64,000 nucleotides of DNA, from NCBI GenBank assembly GCA_036504095.1, contig DASXVS010000045.1, forward strand, positions 159,522 through 223,521, given 5' to 3'. The stretch is from Armatimonadota bacterium. GTDB lineage: Bacteria; Armatimonadota; DTGP01; JAKQQT01. Position numbers and translations under genes: made by a program. A model generated the notes under the pieces. The model was not told where the DNA came from, ran no database searches, and was given only the letters and a program-made list of their open reading frames with translations. Each line of letters opens with the position of its first letter. Positions within the stretch are counted from its first letter, which is position 1. Shown in pieces: positions 1-9,303 of this stretch.

Positions 1-1
1 C

Positions 2-1456
2 GCCATCCTGTTGGACAGGGAGGTTTGGGTGGCCGCCGGCACATATGGCAATGACGTCAATATCCTCAAGGGCAACGTCATGCTTTACGGCGGCTTCGCC
101 GGCGACGAAACGATGCGGAACCAGCGTAATCCCGCTGTCAACAAGTCTATCATCGACCGATGCCTGGTGCAGATTGCGGATCTTCCCAGAAAAGACAACC
201 GCACGATAGTGGACGGGTTCACCATCCACGACGGCAGGGGATACTCGTCCGGGTTGTCCTACCAGGAGGGAGGCGGGCTAGATATCAACGGTTCCGCGCC
301 CATCATCTCTGGGAACACGATCGAGGGCAACTATCTGACCACTGTTGACAGCTATGGTGGCGGACTCTACGTGGGATACACCTCATCGTCCTCGAACACC
401 GATAGGCCGTATATCTCCTGCAATGTCATCCAGGGAAACTATGCGCGCGTGGGAGGGGGAATCTACATCACCTACTCCGATGCTTATGTCCGCAACAACG
501 TCATCGAGATTAACCACTCCGAGACTCGTAACACCTATCCGGGATTCGGAGGCGGCATTGCCACCGAACACGCGACGGCGACGATAACGGGCAATACCAT
601 CCGAGGCAATCACGCGGACAGTACAGGAGGGGGCATCTATTGCTACGATCTGCCGGTCGTGGTACGGGACAATGCTGTTGTCGAGAACACGTCTGACGAG
701 TTTTCGGCAGGCATCCATTGCTCAACTGATGCCCAGATACTCAATAACGTCATAAGGGGAAACGTGAGTTCGAACTCGGTCGGAGGACTGTCTTTAAAAA
801 ACGGAACGATCACCCTCGCAAACAACCTCATCGCCGTGAATAAATCCACGTCTTATGCGGGGGGGCTATGGGCGCATGAAGCAAGCGTGAACCTTTACAA
901 TAATACATTCGCCAGCAACGATCACGAGGCGGTGGAGATGATCTCGACTGCGGCAGCGCATACGCTCAACGTGGCCAACAACATCATCACTGGAAGCGCC
1001 ACCGGTATCCTGATAAACGCTCCGGCCCCATCGACCGTCACGCTGTCCACAAACTGCGTTTTCGGCAACATTACGAACTATACCTACATCGCTCCGGGCG
1101 CGTCCGATATCCAGGTGAATCCCTTGTACGTAAACGCCACCGGCGGAGACTATCGGCTGCTTCCCGCCTCGCCCGCCATCGACGTCGGTACGGACAGCGC
1201 GGCCACCGGCGACTGGGACCTCGATGGACGGCCCAGGATACAGGGCAGCCACGTCGATATGGGCGCCTATGAATATGTGGCTGTCGCGCAGACGGGAGCG
1301 GCAGCGGCGCTCACCGCGTTGAAGATCGCCGCGGGGCTGCAGACGGCAACGCCGTTTGATAAGATGGCGCTTGATGTGGAAAGCACCGGGACGTCGAACG
1401 GGGTCATCGATCTCGGCGATGCAGTTCGCCTGCTCCGCATGGCCGCGGGTCTCTGA
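2..1456 (+). CDS. Secreted right-handed parallel beta-helix protein with dockerin-like C-terminus (5' partial)
   Basis: The reading frame is open to the left edge, so the start and any signal peptide lie outside the window. Residues ending in repeated short strands with N-x-I/V and GN-x-I-x-GN patterns (for example GNTIEGNY, GNTIRGNHA, NNVIRGN) and Gly-rich GGGI turns are typical of right-handed parallel beta-helix, 'polymorphic outer membrane'-like repeat proteins. Many of these bind or cleave polysaccharide. After the motif DMGAYEY, which commonly closes such domains, the last ~50 residues carry ALKIAAGLQ and GVIDLGDAVRLL. These resemble the paired helices of a dockerin or EF-hand-like module. 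No catalytic residues are recognised, so enzymatic activity is unproven. A very similar tail ends the large secreted protein at 58821-63545. Confidence 0.8.
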   Translation, partial: AILLDREVWVAAGTYGNDVNILKGNVMLYGGFAGDETMRNQRNPAVNKSIIDRCLVQIADLPRKDNRTIVDGFTIHDGRGYSSGLSYQEGGGLDINGSAPIISGNTIEGNYLTTVDSYGGGLYVGYTSSSSNTDRPYISCNVIQGNYARVGGGIYITYSDAYVRNNVIEINHSETRNTYPGFGGGIATEHATATITGNTIRGNHADSTGGGIYCYDLPVVVRDNAVVENTSDEFSAGIHCSTDAQILNNVIRGNVSSNSVGGLSLKNGTITLANNLIAVNKSTSYAGGLWAHEASVNLYNNTFASNDHEAVEMISTAAAHTLNVANNIITGSATGILINAPAPSTVTLSTNCVFGNITNYTYIAPGASDIQVNPLYVNATGGDYRLLPASPAIDVGTDSAATGDWDLDGRPRIQGSHVDMGAYEYVAVAQTGAAAALTALKIAAGLQTATPFDKMALDVESTGTSNGVIDLGDAVRLLRMAAGL

Positions 1457-1676
1457 AGGCTGTCGCTTGAACCAGGCTGGCGGAGTCGAAGGACGCCATG
1501 CTGCCGGCTCCTTCGATTACGTCCGCACGCTCGTTACGCATCAGGATGCCTCGAACATTGATTGATCAGAGGTATTCTGAGCGTAACGGAGCGAAGTCAG
1601 CCTGTCCTGAGATTGCCTAAGGAGGCGGAACGGAGTCGAAGGACTACCGCCAAGCACGGTTGTCGGGTTTGAAGGT
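1457..1676. repeat. Intergenic region with 14-nt direct repeat and long hairpin
   Basis: The sequence CGGAGTCGAAGGAC occurs at 1481-1494 and again at 1631-1644. The first copy begins a hairpin (1486-1493 pairing with 1509-1516, extended by 1495-1497 with 1506-1508 after a one-base bulge). Between the copies lies further purine-rich text with GGAGCGAAGTC and CTGTCCTGAG. This style is common in dispersed REP-like extragenic repeats. The hairpin starts about 30 bases after the beta-helix stop codon and could also act in transcription termination or mRNA protection, but there is no U-run. No gene is seen here. Confidence 0.5.
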
Positions 1677-3395
1677 TCAGACGCCACCCTTCATCGCCCT
1701 GGCGATCTTTGTCCAGGTGTCGCGGAGGGTTGCCGTGCGATTGAAGACCAGTTTGTCGGGGGTGGAGTCGCTGTCCACGCAGAAATACCCCTGACGTTCG
1801 AACTGGTACCGCGTTCCCGGCTTGGCGCCGACGATGCCTGGCTCGACGAAGCAGATTGTTTCCTTCAGCGAATTCGGGTTCAGGTTGTCGAGGAACGTCT
1901 TGTCATCCTCTACGTCGTCCGGATCCGGCTTCAGGAAAAGGTGGTCATATAGGCGCGCCTCGGCGGGCACCGCGTGTTCCGCGGAGACCCAGTGCATCGT
2001 CGCCTTCACCTTGCGGCCATCCGGCGCATCGCCACCGCGTGTCGCGGGGTCATACGTGCATTGAAGCTCCACGATTTCGCCGTTCGCGTCCTTCACGACG
2101 CCCTCGCACCGAATGAAATACGCGTAGCGAAGGCGGACCTCCCTGCCGGGAGCGAGGCGGAAGAATTTCGGCGGCGGATCCTCGCGGAAGTCGTCGCGCT
2201 CGATGAAGAGCTCTCGACCGAAAGGCACCTTTCGGGTGCCGGCGTCGGCATCCTCCGGGTTGTTGACGGCGTCCATTTCCTCAATCTGCCCCTCGGGATA
2301 GTTCGTGATAACCACCTTGATCGGATCGAGCACCGCCATCACGCGAGGTGCGCGCTTGTTCAGATCGTCGCGCACACAATCCTCCAGCACAGCAACCTCG
2401 ACCATATTGTGCGCCTTGGCGACACCGATTCTCCGACAGAATTCCCGGATGGCTTCGGGCGTGTAACCGCGCCTCCGGAGTCCGGCGAGGGTGGGCAGGC
2501 GCGGGTCGTCATAGCCGTTGACGTAACGTCCGTCCACAAGGTCGATGAACCGGCGCTTGCTCATGACCGTGTAGGTCATGTTCAGGCGGGCGAACTCGAT
2601 TTGCCGCGGGTGGTAGATGCCCAGTTGGTCGATGAACCAGTCATACAACGGCCGGTGGTTCTCGTATTCCAGCGAACACAATGAGTGCGTAACGCCCTCG
2701 ATGGCGTCCTGAAGCCCGTGCGCCCAGTCGTACATCGGGTAGATGCACCATTTGTCGCCCTGGCGGTGGTGCTCGGTGTGGCGGATACGATACATCACCG
2801 GATCGCGAAGGAGGATGTTCGGCGAGGCCATGTCGATTTTCGCCCGCAGCGTTCTCGCGCCGTCCGGGAATTCGCCGGCCCGCATTCGCCGAAACAGATC
2901 GAGGTTCTCGGCGATTTCGCGGTCACGGTAGGGACTGTTGACTCCCGGCTCCGTAGGCGTTCCGCGCATCTCGATCATCTGCTCGGCCGTCAGGTCGCAG
3001 ACGTAAGCGCTGCCCTGATTGATCAGTTGAACGGCCCATTCGTACTGCTGCTCGAAGTAATCGGAACCGAAGAAGAGCCTGTCGCCCCAGTCAACGCCCA
3101 GCCAGCGCACATCCTCGACGATTCCGTCCACGAATTCCTGCTCTTCTCTCGCGGGGTTGGTGTCGTCGAATCGCAGGTTGAACAACCCGCCAAAATCCTG
3201 GGCGATGCCGTAGTTGACCCACAACGCCTTGGCGTGGCCGATGTGCAGATAGGCGTTCGGTTCCGGGGGAAAGCGGGTGTGCACGTGGTCGAAGCGACCC
3301 TCGGCGAGGTCCTGCTTGATGAATTCGCGTATGAAATCGGTCGGTTCGGCGCGCCCGGCGCCAGTCTCAGTGGTTGCTTTGTCAGTATCGTTCAT
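1677..3395 (-). CDS. glnS: Glutaminyl-tRNA synthetase
   Basis: The 572-aa product charges tRNA-Gln with glutamine in the cytoplasm. It is a class I synthetase with the first signature [14 protein letters not shown] (HIGH at residues 51-54) and the KMSKS-type loop VMSKR at 277-281. The C-terminal half (~350-560) matches the anticodon-binding beta-barrels of GlnRS. Length is close to bacterial GlnRS. The N-terminus has about 20 extra polar residues before [10 protein letters not shown], so a slightly later start cannot be excluded. The gene stands alone on the minus strand, divergent from tRNA-Pro and recG. A dedicated GlnRS means this lineage need not rely on the GatCAB transamidation route for glutamine. 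GluRS and GlnRS are close relatives, but the overall fit to GlnRS is good. Confidence 0.96.
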   Translation of the reverse strand: MNDTDKATTETGAGRAEPTDFIREFIKQDLAEGRFDHVHTRFPPEPNAYLHIGHAKALWVNYGIAQDFGGLFNLRFDDTNPAREEQEFVDGIVEDVRWLGVDWGDRLFFGSDYFEQQYEWAVQLINQGSAYVCDLTAEQMIEMRGTPTEPGVNSPYRDREIAENLDLFRRMRAGEFPDGARTLRAKIDMASPNILLRDPVMYRIRHTEHHRQGDKWCIYPMYDWAHGLQDAIEGVTHSLCSLEYENHRPLYDWFIDQLGIYHPRQIEFARLNMTYTVMSKRRFIDLVDGRYVNGYDDPRLPTLAGLRRRGYTPEAIREFCRRIGVAKAHNMVEVAVLEDCVRDDLNKRAPRVMAVLDPIKVVITNYPEGQIEEMDAVNNPEDADAGTRKVPFGRELFIERDDFREDPPPKFFRLAPGREVRLRYAYFIRCEGVVKDANGEIVELQCTYDPATRGGDAPDGRKVKATMHWVSAEHAVPAEARLYDHLFLKPDPDDVEDDKTFLDNLNPNSLKETICFVEPGIVGAKPGTRYQFERQGYFCVDSDSTPDKLVFNRTATLRDTWTKIARAMKGGV

Positions 3396-3521
3396 AGTCT
3401 CATTCTATCTTGTCGGCGGAAACGGCCGTACATCAGGTCCGGGAAATCACAGTGAGATCATGGTGGCACGACTTGCTGGGTTGGTCAAAGGCGGCCCAAC
3501 GCCCCACGGCGGCGCGCTTGA

Positions 3522-3550
3522 TTGACCCCCGCACCCCCGCGCCGTATAAT
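3522..3550 (+). promoter_or_regulatory. Sigma-70 promoter of tRNA-Pro
   Basis: A TTGACC -35 element (3522-3527) and a perfect TATAAT -10 element (3545-3550) are separated by exactly 17 bases. The expected transcription start is a few bases before the mature tRNA 5' end at 3560. This is the clearest consensus promoter in the window. Confidence 0.85.
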
Positions 3551-3559
3551 GTGCATGTG

Positions 3560-3636
3560 CGGGGTGTGGCGCAGCTTGGTAGCGCGTTCGCTTTGGGAGC
3601 GAAAGGTCGCTGGTTCGAATCCAGTCACCCCGACCA
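3560..3636 (+). tRNA. tRNA-Pro (anticodon TGG)
   Basis: The acceptor stem CGGGGTG/CACCCCG pairs over seven base pairs, followed by discriminator A and an encoded CCA (3634-3636). The anticodon stem TTCGC/GCGAA encloses loop TTTGGGA, giving anticodon TGG with G37 next to it, as expected for proline tRNA. The T-arm contains GGTTCGAATCC. The gene lies directly behind a consensus promoter and just upstream of recG. This argues against any recG start upstream of 3636. Confidence 0.97.
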
Positions 3637-3706
3637 TACTGGAACACGGATGATGGAAGATGGACGCTGGATTGGGCTTCCTCACCGAATCCTGCAGGAG
3701 AACCCC

Positions 3707-5818
3707 ATGGAGAACCGCCGCCCGGCACGTTCATCTGCCCCGCCCATCGATCTTCAAACCCCTGTTACTTTCGTAAAGGGGGTGGGGGAGACCCGGGCGA
3801 AACTCCTCGCCAAACTCGGCCTCATCACCGCCGGCGACCTCCTGACGTACTACCCCAAGCGCCACGAAGACCGCTCCCGCGTCTCGCTGATTTCCAACGT
3901 TGAGGACGGCGAGGCCGCCGTTTTCCACGTCAAGATACTCGGCGCCGAAACCAAGGCCACCCGGAGCGGTGTACGGCTCACCAAGGTCACCGTTGAGGAC
4001 GCATCCGCGATGGCGGGTATGACGTTCTTCAACCAGCCCTGGCTCAAGGATAAGTTCTACCGCCTGCGCGGCCAGACCGTGCCGGTGTATGCGACAGTGG
4101 CGCGCGATTCGTACGATGGTATCCTCGAACTCAAGGACGCCGAGGTGGATGACGGCACCAATGCGTCGTCGATGATGCTCGGTCGCATCGTGCCGTTCTA
4201 TGGCCTCACCGAAGGCCTTCCCCAGAACACGATGCGGCGCATTATGCAGGCCGCCATCCCGGCTCTGGCGCCGCTTGCGGCCGAACCTCTGCCGTCGGAC
4301 CTGCTCGATCGCCTCGATCTGATGTCGGTGGACGAAGCCCTGCGGCAGTACCATTGGCCCGAGTCGCTTGAAGCGTGCGAGGCCGCGCGGCGGCGGCTCG
4401 TATTCGAAGAGTTGTTCCTTCTCCAGACCGCGCTTGCCATCCGGCGCAAGCATGAAGTCCTGGATATCCCCGGCATCGCCTTCGAGATACCCCCGGGATT
4501 TGAACGTGAGTTCGAGCAGACACTGCCGTTTGAGTTCACGGCCGCCCAGTCTCGGGTCGTGGATGAGATCCTCGCCGATATGCGCCTGCCCAGGCCCATG
4601 AACAGGCTGCTTCAGGGTGACGTGGGGAGCGGCAAGACGGTGGTTGCCGTTGCGGCAATGGCCGCCGCCGCGCACTCCGGTTACCAGGCCGCCGTTATGG
4701 CGCCCACGGAAATCCTTGCGGAGCAGCATTACCGCAGCATGAGCGCGCTGCTCGTTCCGCGCGGCCTGAGCGTCGAGATGCTCAAGGGCAGCATGACAGC
4801 CAAGGAGAAGCGCGAAGCCCGCGACCGCCTCGCGATGGGCCTCAGCCCTATCGCCATCGGTACCCACGCGCTCATCCAGGACGATACCGTTTTCCGAAAC
4901 CTCGGCCTGGTGGTCGTGGACGAACAACACCGCTTCGGTGTCGAGCAGCGCGCCAAACTCAGCCAGAAAGGCACTTTCCCTGATACGCTCGTGATGACCG
5001 CTACGCCGATCCCCCGGACTCTTGGCCTAACCGTCTACGGCGATCTGGATATCAGTTCCATCAACGAACTGCCGCCCGGCCGCAAGCCGATCAAGACCCA
5101 TATCAAGCGGCCACAGGACCGGCAGTCGGTGTACGCAGCCGTCGAACGTCTCATCAACGAGGGCAGGCAGGCGTACGTTGTCTGTCCACTTGTTGAGGAG
5201 TCGGAGAAATCGCAGTCGCGCGCCGCGACGATGCTGGCCGAGGAACTCCAACGAACGGTCTTCCCGCATCGCCGGATCGGCCTCGTCCACGGCCAGATGC
5301 CGTCCGCGGAGAAGGACGAGACCATGACCGCATTCCGCGCGGGGGAAATCGACATCCTGGTGGCGACAACGGTCATCGAAGTCGGGGTGGACGTACCGAA
5401 TGCGACGGTGATGGTGGTGGAAGGCGCGGAACGCTTCGGCTTGAGCCAGTTGCACCAGTTGCGCGGACGGGTCGGGCGCGGCGCGGAGCGCAGTTTCTGT
5501 ATCCTCATCGCGAACCCCACCGTGGGGCAGAGCGACCAGCGGCTCGACATCCTGGCCAACTCCACGGATGGTTTCGAGATCGCGGAGCAGGATCTGCGCC
5601 TGCGCGGCCCCGGCGAATTCCTGGGGACGCGCCAGAGCGGGATGCCGGGTTTGAAGATCGCGAACATCATCACGGACATCGCGATCCTGTACGAAGCGCG
5701 GGAGGCGGCTCTCGTCCTCCTGGCGGACGACCCCACGCTTTCCAAGCCCGCGCATCACCCGTTGAAGACCGCCATCGAGCGGGACTATGCCGAGTTCGCG
5801 CTGGCGAACGTGAGTTGA
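3707..5818 (+). CDS. recG: ATP-dependent DNA helicase RecG
   Basis: RecG remodels stalled replication forks and branch-migrates Holliday-type junctions. The 703-aa product has an N-terminal wedge/OB region starting with TPVTFVKGVGETRAKLL, the Walker A motif GDVGSGKT at residues 304-311 and the DEQH box at 405-408. It also has the helicase motifs TATPIPRTL and QLRGRVGRG and the RecG-typical C-terminus with LRGPGEFLGTRQSG. The frame stays open far upstream, through the tRNA-Pro gene. I chose ATG 3707 because AGGAG lies six bases upstream, the resulting length fits RecG, and homologues begin near this point. An ATG at 3650 is possible but has no obvious ribosome binding site. Confidence 0.96.
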   Translation: MENRRPARSSAPPIDLQTPVTFVKGVGETRAKLLAKLGLITAGDLLTYYPKRHEDRSRVSLISNVEDGEAAVFHVKILGAETKATRSGVRLTKVTVEDASAMAGMTFFNQPWLKDKFYRLRGQTVPVYATVARDSYDGILELKDAEVDDGTNASSMMLGRIVPFYGLTEGLPQNTMRRIMQAAIPALAPLAAEPLPSDLLDRLDLMSVDEALRQYHWPESLEACEAARRRLVFEELFLLQTALAIRRKHEVLDIPGIAFEIPPGFEREFEQTLPFEFTAAQSRVVDEILADMRLPRPMNRLLQGDVGSGKTVVAVAAMAAAAHSGYQAAVMAPTEILAEQHYRSMSALLVPRGLSVEMLKGSMTAKEKREARDRLAMGLSPIAIGTHALIQDDTVFRNLGLVVVDEQHRFGVEQRAKLSQKGTFPDTLVMTATPIPRTLGLTVYGDLDISSINELPPGRKPIKTHIKRPQDRQSVYAAVERLINEGRQAYVVCPLVEESEKSQSRAATMLAEELQRTVFPHRRIGLVHGQMPSAEKDETMTAFRAGEIDILVATTVIEVGVDVPNATVMVVEGAERFGLSQLHQLRGRVGRGAERSFCILIANPTVGQSDQRLDILANSTDGFEIAEQDLRLRGPGEFLGTRQSGMPGLKIANIITDIAILYEAREAALVLLADDPTLSKPAHHPLKTAIERDYAEFALANVS

Positions 5819-5908
5819 AAGCGGTAACCCAAAACAGCAATGATGTAGCGGGGGTTCCCGAGCCGTGCCGAAGATTGGCAGGCCGGCGGACCTTCGTTTC
5901 ACGTTCAG

Positions 5909-6409
5909 ATGCCAAACGGACGCACAGCCATCTATCCGGGGACGTTCGATCCCGTCACCAACGGGCACGTTGACGTCATCGAGCGCGCCGCCCGCGTTTT
6001 CGAGCGGGTCGTTGTCGCGGTCGCCGATAATGCATCGAAGGACCCGCTGTTCAGCGTCCCGGAACGGGTCGAGTTGCTGAGCGCGGTGACGGTCGGACTG
6101 GAAAACGTTTCGGTAACGTCGTTCCACGGCCTGTCCGTGGATTTTGCGAGGTCGAACGAGGCAACGGTTCTTATCCGTGGATTGCGCGCCGTTTCCGACT
6201 TCGAATACGAATTTCAGATGGCGTTGATGAACCGCCATTTGGCGCCGGACGTCGAGACAGTGCTGATCATGACGGATGCCGAAAAAGCGTTCCTCAGCAG
6301 CAGCACCGTGAAGGAAGTGGCGAGGCTGGGCGGCAACGTGCACGGCCTTGTTCCCGACGAGGTAGAGGCGGCTCTTCGGGCAAAAAGGAATGAGCAGCCA
6401 CGAGGATGA
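5909..6409 (+). CDS. coaD: Phosphopantetheine adenylyltransferase
   Basis: CoaD transfers AMP from ATP to 4'-phosphopantetheine to make dephospho-CoA, the penultimate step of coenzyme A synthesis. The 166-aa length is standard. It starts with the nucleotidyltransferase signature AIYPGTFDPVTNGH (TxGH at 17-20). It carries ARSNEATVLIRGLRAVSDFEYE in the substrate-binding region and the ISSS-type motif FLSSSTVKEVARLGG near the end. It is followed 18 bases later by a coiled-coil protein gene, an arrangement seen in several phyla. Confidence 0.97.
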   Translation: MPNGRTAIYPGTFDPVTNGHVDVIERAARVFERVVVAVADNASKDPLFSVPERVELLSAVTVGLENVSVTSFHGLSVDFARSNEATVLIRGLRAVSDFEYEFQMALMNRHLAPDVETVLIMTDAEKAFLSSSTVKEVARLGGNVHGLVPDEVEAALRAKRNEQPRG

Positions 6410-6427
6410 TCGTGCGAAGGGCAGCGT

Positions 6428-6946
6428 ATGCAGGACTCCATAGCCAAATCCAGGGGCGATGACAGCGTACTTCAGATGATGGATGAATTGGAGGACCTCA
6501 TTTCGGAGGACCTCAAGGTTCCATTCGTCAATCGCGCAATCTGGGTGGACGTTGACGAGTTCTTCGCCCTCACGAACAAGATCCGGCTCGCGTTGCCGCA
6601 AGAGGTCCGTCGCGCGGACAGATTTGTGAAAGACGCCGATCGCCTCACACACGACGCGCAGGCCCAGGCCGCTCACATTGTGGATGAGGCGCGCGCCGAG
6701 GCGGACAGGCTGATCGCGGAGGCCGCCGAAAAAGCGCGGCTTGCCACCGAGTCAACCGAGATCAACCGCGCGGCAACCATGCGCGCCAAGCAGCTCATGC
6801 AGGACGCCGAGGACCACGCGCGCGAGATCAAGAAGGGCGCAGACGACTACGCCCGCGAAGTCCTGGAGAACCTCGATAATTACATCGCCCGCGTGATGTC
6901 AACGATCCGCCAGGGCAAGGACAAACTGGACACGAAGCGTCCGTAA
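6428..6946 (+). CDS. Coiled-coil protein resembling ATP synthase subunit B / DivIVA-like proteins
   Basis: The product has 172 aa and no signal peptide or membrane segment. Residues 1-65 form a small mixed domain (MDELEDLISE, VDVDEFFALTNKIRLALP). Residues ~66-160 are a long Ala/Glu/Arg-rich helix with DEARAEADRLIAEAAEKAR and AEDHAREIKKGADDYAREV, which strongly favours coiled coil. Similar proteins are often named 'ATPase' or 'F0 subunit B-like' by coiled-coil similarity alone and tend to sit beside coaD. A scaffold or division-related role is possible but not shown. The ribosome binding site is AAGGG, spaced normally from ATG 6428. Confidence 0.75.
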   Translation: MQDSIAKSRGDDSVLQMMDELEDLISEDLKVPFVNRAIWVDVDEFFALTNKIRLALPQEVRRADRFVKDADRLTHDAQAQAAHIVDEARAEADRLIAEAAEKARLATESTEINRAATMRAKQLMQDAEDHAREIKKGADDYAREVLENLDNYIARVMSTIRQGKDKLDTKRP

Positions 6947-6986
6947 CGCGCCCGTCCGGCAAACTCATGAATGAAGGAAGGCTCTG

Positions 6987-7985
6987 ATGCCTCTCGCAGA
7001 TATCCTACAGCGCTCCAAAGCGCAACCGCAGCGAATCGTCTTCCCCGAAGGCGAAGAGCCACGAACCATCCAGGCCGCACAAATTCTGGTGCGCGACAAG
7101 ATCGCGTATCCTATCCTGCTCGGCAATGTGGACGCCATCAAAGCCGCCGCGGCGGCGTGCCAGGCTGACACTTACGGTGTGACCATTATCGATCCCGCCA
7201 CCTCCAGCCTTCGGGCGCAGTTCGCTCAACGGTTATTTGAGCTACGCCAGAAGAAGGGCATGACCCTGGAGCAGGCAAGCGAACTTGTCCTCAACCCGAT
7301 GTATTTCGGCGTTTTGATGGTTGACGCGGACGAGGCGGACGGCGAGGTTTCCGGCGCGGTACACAGCACCGCCGACACATTGCGCCCGGCCTTGCAGGTT
7401 CTCGGCGCGGCGCCCGGCACACCGCTCGTCAGCAGCGCGATGGTAATGGAGACTCCAAAACCTGAATACGGCGAGAAGGGGACTCTCGTCTTCGCGGACT
7501 GCGGCCTCGTGGTGAATCCAAGCGCCGAGGAACTTGCCGCCATCGCATTTTCGACGGCTCAGACGGCGCGCCACTTGTTGGATATTGAGCCTCGCGTCGC
7601 GATGCTTTGTTTCAGCACGAAGGGAAGCGGCAAAGGCGACGTGGTTGATAAAGTCGCGGAAGCTACGCGGATCGTACGCGAGCGGTATCCGGTTCTCGAG
7701 ATTGATGGCGAGCTTCAGGCGGACGCCGCTCTGGTGCCGTGGGTTGGAGAGAAAAAGGCGCCGGGGAGCCCCGTCGCCGGCCGCGCGAACGTTCTGATCT
7801 TCCCGGATCTGGCGTCGGGCAATATCGGTTACAAGCTGGTTGAACGCCTCGCGGGAGCACAGGCGATGGGGCCGATCCTGCAGGGCTTGGCCAAGCCGGT
7901 AAACGACTTGTCCCGCGGCTGCAGTGCCGCGGATATCGTCAATGTGGCGGCGATCACAGGGCTGCAAGCTCTCGGCGCCAGATAG
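6987..7985 (+). CDS. pta: Phosphate acetyltransferase (PTA/PTB family)
   Basis: The product interconverts acetyl-CoA plus phosphate with acetyl phosphate plus CoA. At 332 aa it is the short, single-domain type without the DRTGG regulatory region of enteric Pta. It starts with [17 protein letters not shown]. It has the family motif [16 protein letters not shown], the substrate-binding region [14 protein letters not shown] and the C-terminal [16 protein letters not shown]. The acetate kinase gene follows 82 bases later and confirms the pathway. A phosphate butyryltransferase is less likely given that partner and the sequence. AAGGAAGG upstream of ATG 6987 is the ribosome binding site. Confidence 0.93.
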   Translation: MPLADILQRSKAQPQRIVFPEGEEPRTIQAAQILVRDKIAYPILLGNVDAIKAAAAACQADTYGVTIIDPATSSLRAQFAQRLFELRQKKGMTLEQASELVLNPMYFGVLMVDADEADGEVSGAVHSTADTLRPALQVLGAAPGTPLVSSAMVMETPKPEYGEKGTLVFADCGLVVNPSAEELAAIAFSTAQTARHLLDIEPRVAMLCFSTKGSGKGDVVDKVAEATRIVRERYPVLEIDGELQADAALVPWVGEKKAPGSPVAGRANVLIFPDLASGNIGYKLVERLAGAQAMGPILQGLAKPVNDLSRGCSAADIVNVAAITGLQALGAR

Positions 7986-7994
7986 CAAGACTCC

Positions 7995-8029
7995 AGGGGG
8001 CTACAGCGCTGAATCGCGCGCAGCCCCCT
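7995..8029 (+). terminator. Hairpin between pta and ackA
   Basis: AGGGGGCT (7995-8002) pairs perfectly with AGCCCCCT (8022-8029), and an inner GCGC/GCGC helix closes most of the intervening sequence. Only TTGT follows, so this is a weak intrinsic terminator at best. It may instead act as an attenuator or protect the upstream mRNA, allowing different pta and ackA levels. Confidence 0.5.
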
Positions 8030-8067
8030 TGTCACGTCGCCGGTTCGGCCGGCATACAGGAATCTGA

Positions 8068-9255
8068 ATGCACGTACTCGTAATCAACAGTGGCAGCAGC
8101 AGCGTTAAGGCGCGGTTTATCGAAACCGAAAGCCGTGCGCTCCTTGGCAAGGGATTGGTGGACCGGATTGGTTCGCCGGAATCGGCGCTGGAATGGACCG
8201 ACGATGGCAACGCTATCAAGGGCAGCCTGGCCAACGCTACCGTCGAATCCGCGGTGGACCGCCTCATTGGCCTTGCCGAGGGATTGGGTACGATCGGCGC
8301 GGTCGGTCACCGCATCGTCCACGGCGGCGAACTGTACACCCGTCCGACCCTGGTAGATGATTCGGTCGTAAAAGGTGTTGAGGACTGCGCGGCGTTCGCT
8401 CCGCTGCATAACCCCGCCCATGCGGAAGGACTGAGGGCCGCGCGGAAGGCGCTCCCCCACGTTCCCCACGTCTGCGTGTTTGACACCGCGTTTCACGCCA
8501 CGATCCCAGTCTACGCCCACCGTTATGCGATTCCCACGGAGTATTACGAAAACTATGGCGTCCGCCGGTACGGGGCGCACGGCACATCGCACCAGTACTT
8601 GAGCGCCACGGCAGATGAATGGCTCGCCTCCAAAGGCGTCCCGGCGCCCCATCGAGTCATCACCGCCCACCTGGGCAACGGTTCCAGCATCTCCGCGGTT
8701 CGCGACGGTGTCTGCGCGGAGACCAGCATGGGATTCACACCGCTGGAAGGCCTGATCATGGGCACCCGGTGCGGGGACATGGATTGCGCCGTGGTGCCGT
8801 TCCTGATGGAACGCAAGGGGTGGTCTCCCGCGGATGCCGACCGCTTCCTGAACAAGGACTGTGGCCTCCTTGGTGTCAGCGGTGTCAGTTCCGATATGCG
8901 CGACATCGAGCGCGCCCGTTCCGAGGGGAACCCGGACGCCACGCTGGCTTTTGACATGTTTTGCTATCGTATTAGGAAGTACGTGGGCGCGTTTACGTCC
9001 GTACTGGGTGGATTGGATGCCCTCGTTTTCAGCGGCGGGATCGGCGAACACTCCGATGCCGTACGACGGGAAGTGCTGGCCGGTCTTGGTTGGCTTGGCC
9101 TGCGCGTCGATGACGTCGCCAACGCGGACCCGCGCGGCGACGTTTGCGTCATCAGCCAACCCTCAGATGGCCCGGTGGCGCTGGTGATTCCCACGGACGA
9201 AGAGGGGCTCATTGCGCACCAGACGGCGGATGTCGCGCTTCAGGCGGCGCGCTGA
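8068..9255 (+). CDS. ackA: Acetate kinase
   Basis: AckA converts acetyl phosphate and ADP to acetate and ATP (substrate-level phosphorylation), or runs in reverse for acetate uptake. The 395-aa length is typical. The N-terminal signature VLVINSGSSSVK, the GHRIVHGG motif, the catalytic region VCVFDTAFHATIP, RYGAHGTSHQYLS, and the late VFSGGIGEHS nucleotide motif all match the ASKHA-fold acetokinase family. Its partner pta lies upstream, separated by a hairpin. Confidence 0.97.
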   Translation: MHVLVINSGSSSVKARFIETESRALLGKGLVDRIGSPESALEWTDDGNAIKGSLANATVESAVDRLIGLAEGLGTIGAVGHRIVHGGELYTRPTLVDDSVVKGVEDCAAFAPLHNPAHAEGLRAARKALPHVPHVCVFDTAFHATIPVYAHRYAIPTEYYENYGVRRYGAHGTSHQYLSATADEWLASKGVPAPHRVITAHLGNGSSISAVRDGVCAETSMGFTPLEGLIMGTRCGDMDCAVVPFLMERKGWSPADADRFLNKDCGLLGVSGVSSDMRDIERARSEGNPDATLAFDMFCYRIRKYVGAFTSVLGGLDALVFSGGIGEHSDAVRREVLAGLGWLGLRVDDVANADPRGDVCVISQPSDGPVALVIPTDEEGLIAHQTADVALQAAR

Positions 9256-9303
9256 CGGCTGCGACGGGTACCAGGACCCGTGAACAGCCGGGAGGATGGA
9301 CGG

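Noticed and set aside
3410..3706. Upstream extension of the recG frame
   Set aside because: It runs through the tRNA-Pro gene and its promoter; the extension has no RecG-like sequence and the start at 3707 has a proper ribosome binding site.
5027..6676. 549-codon minus-strand frame opposite recG, coaD and the coiled-coil gene
   Set aside because: Runs through three plus-strand genes; codon composition reflects their complement.
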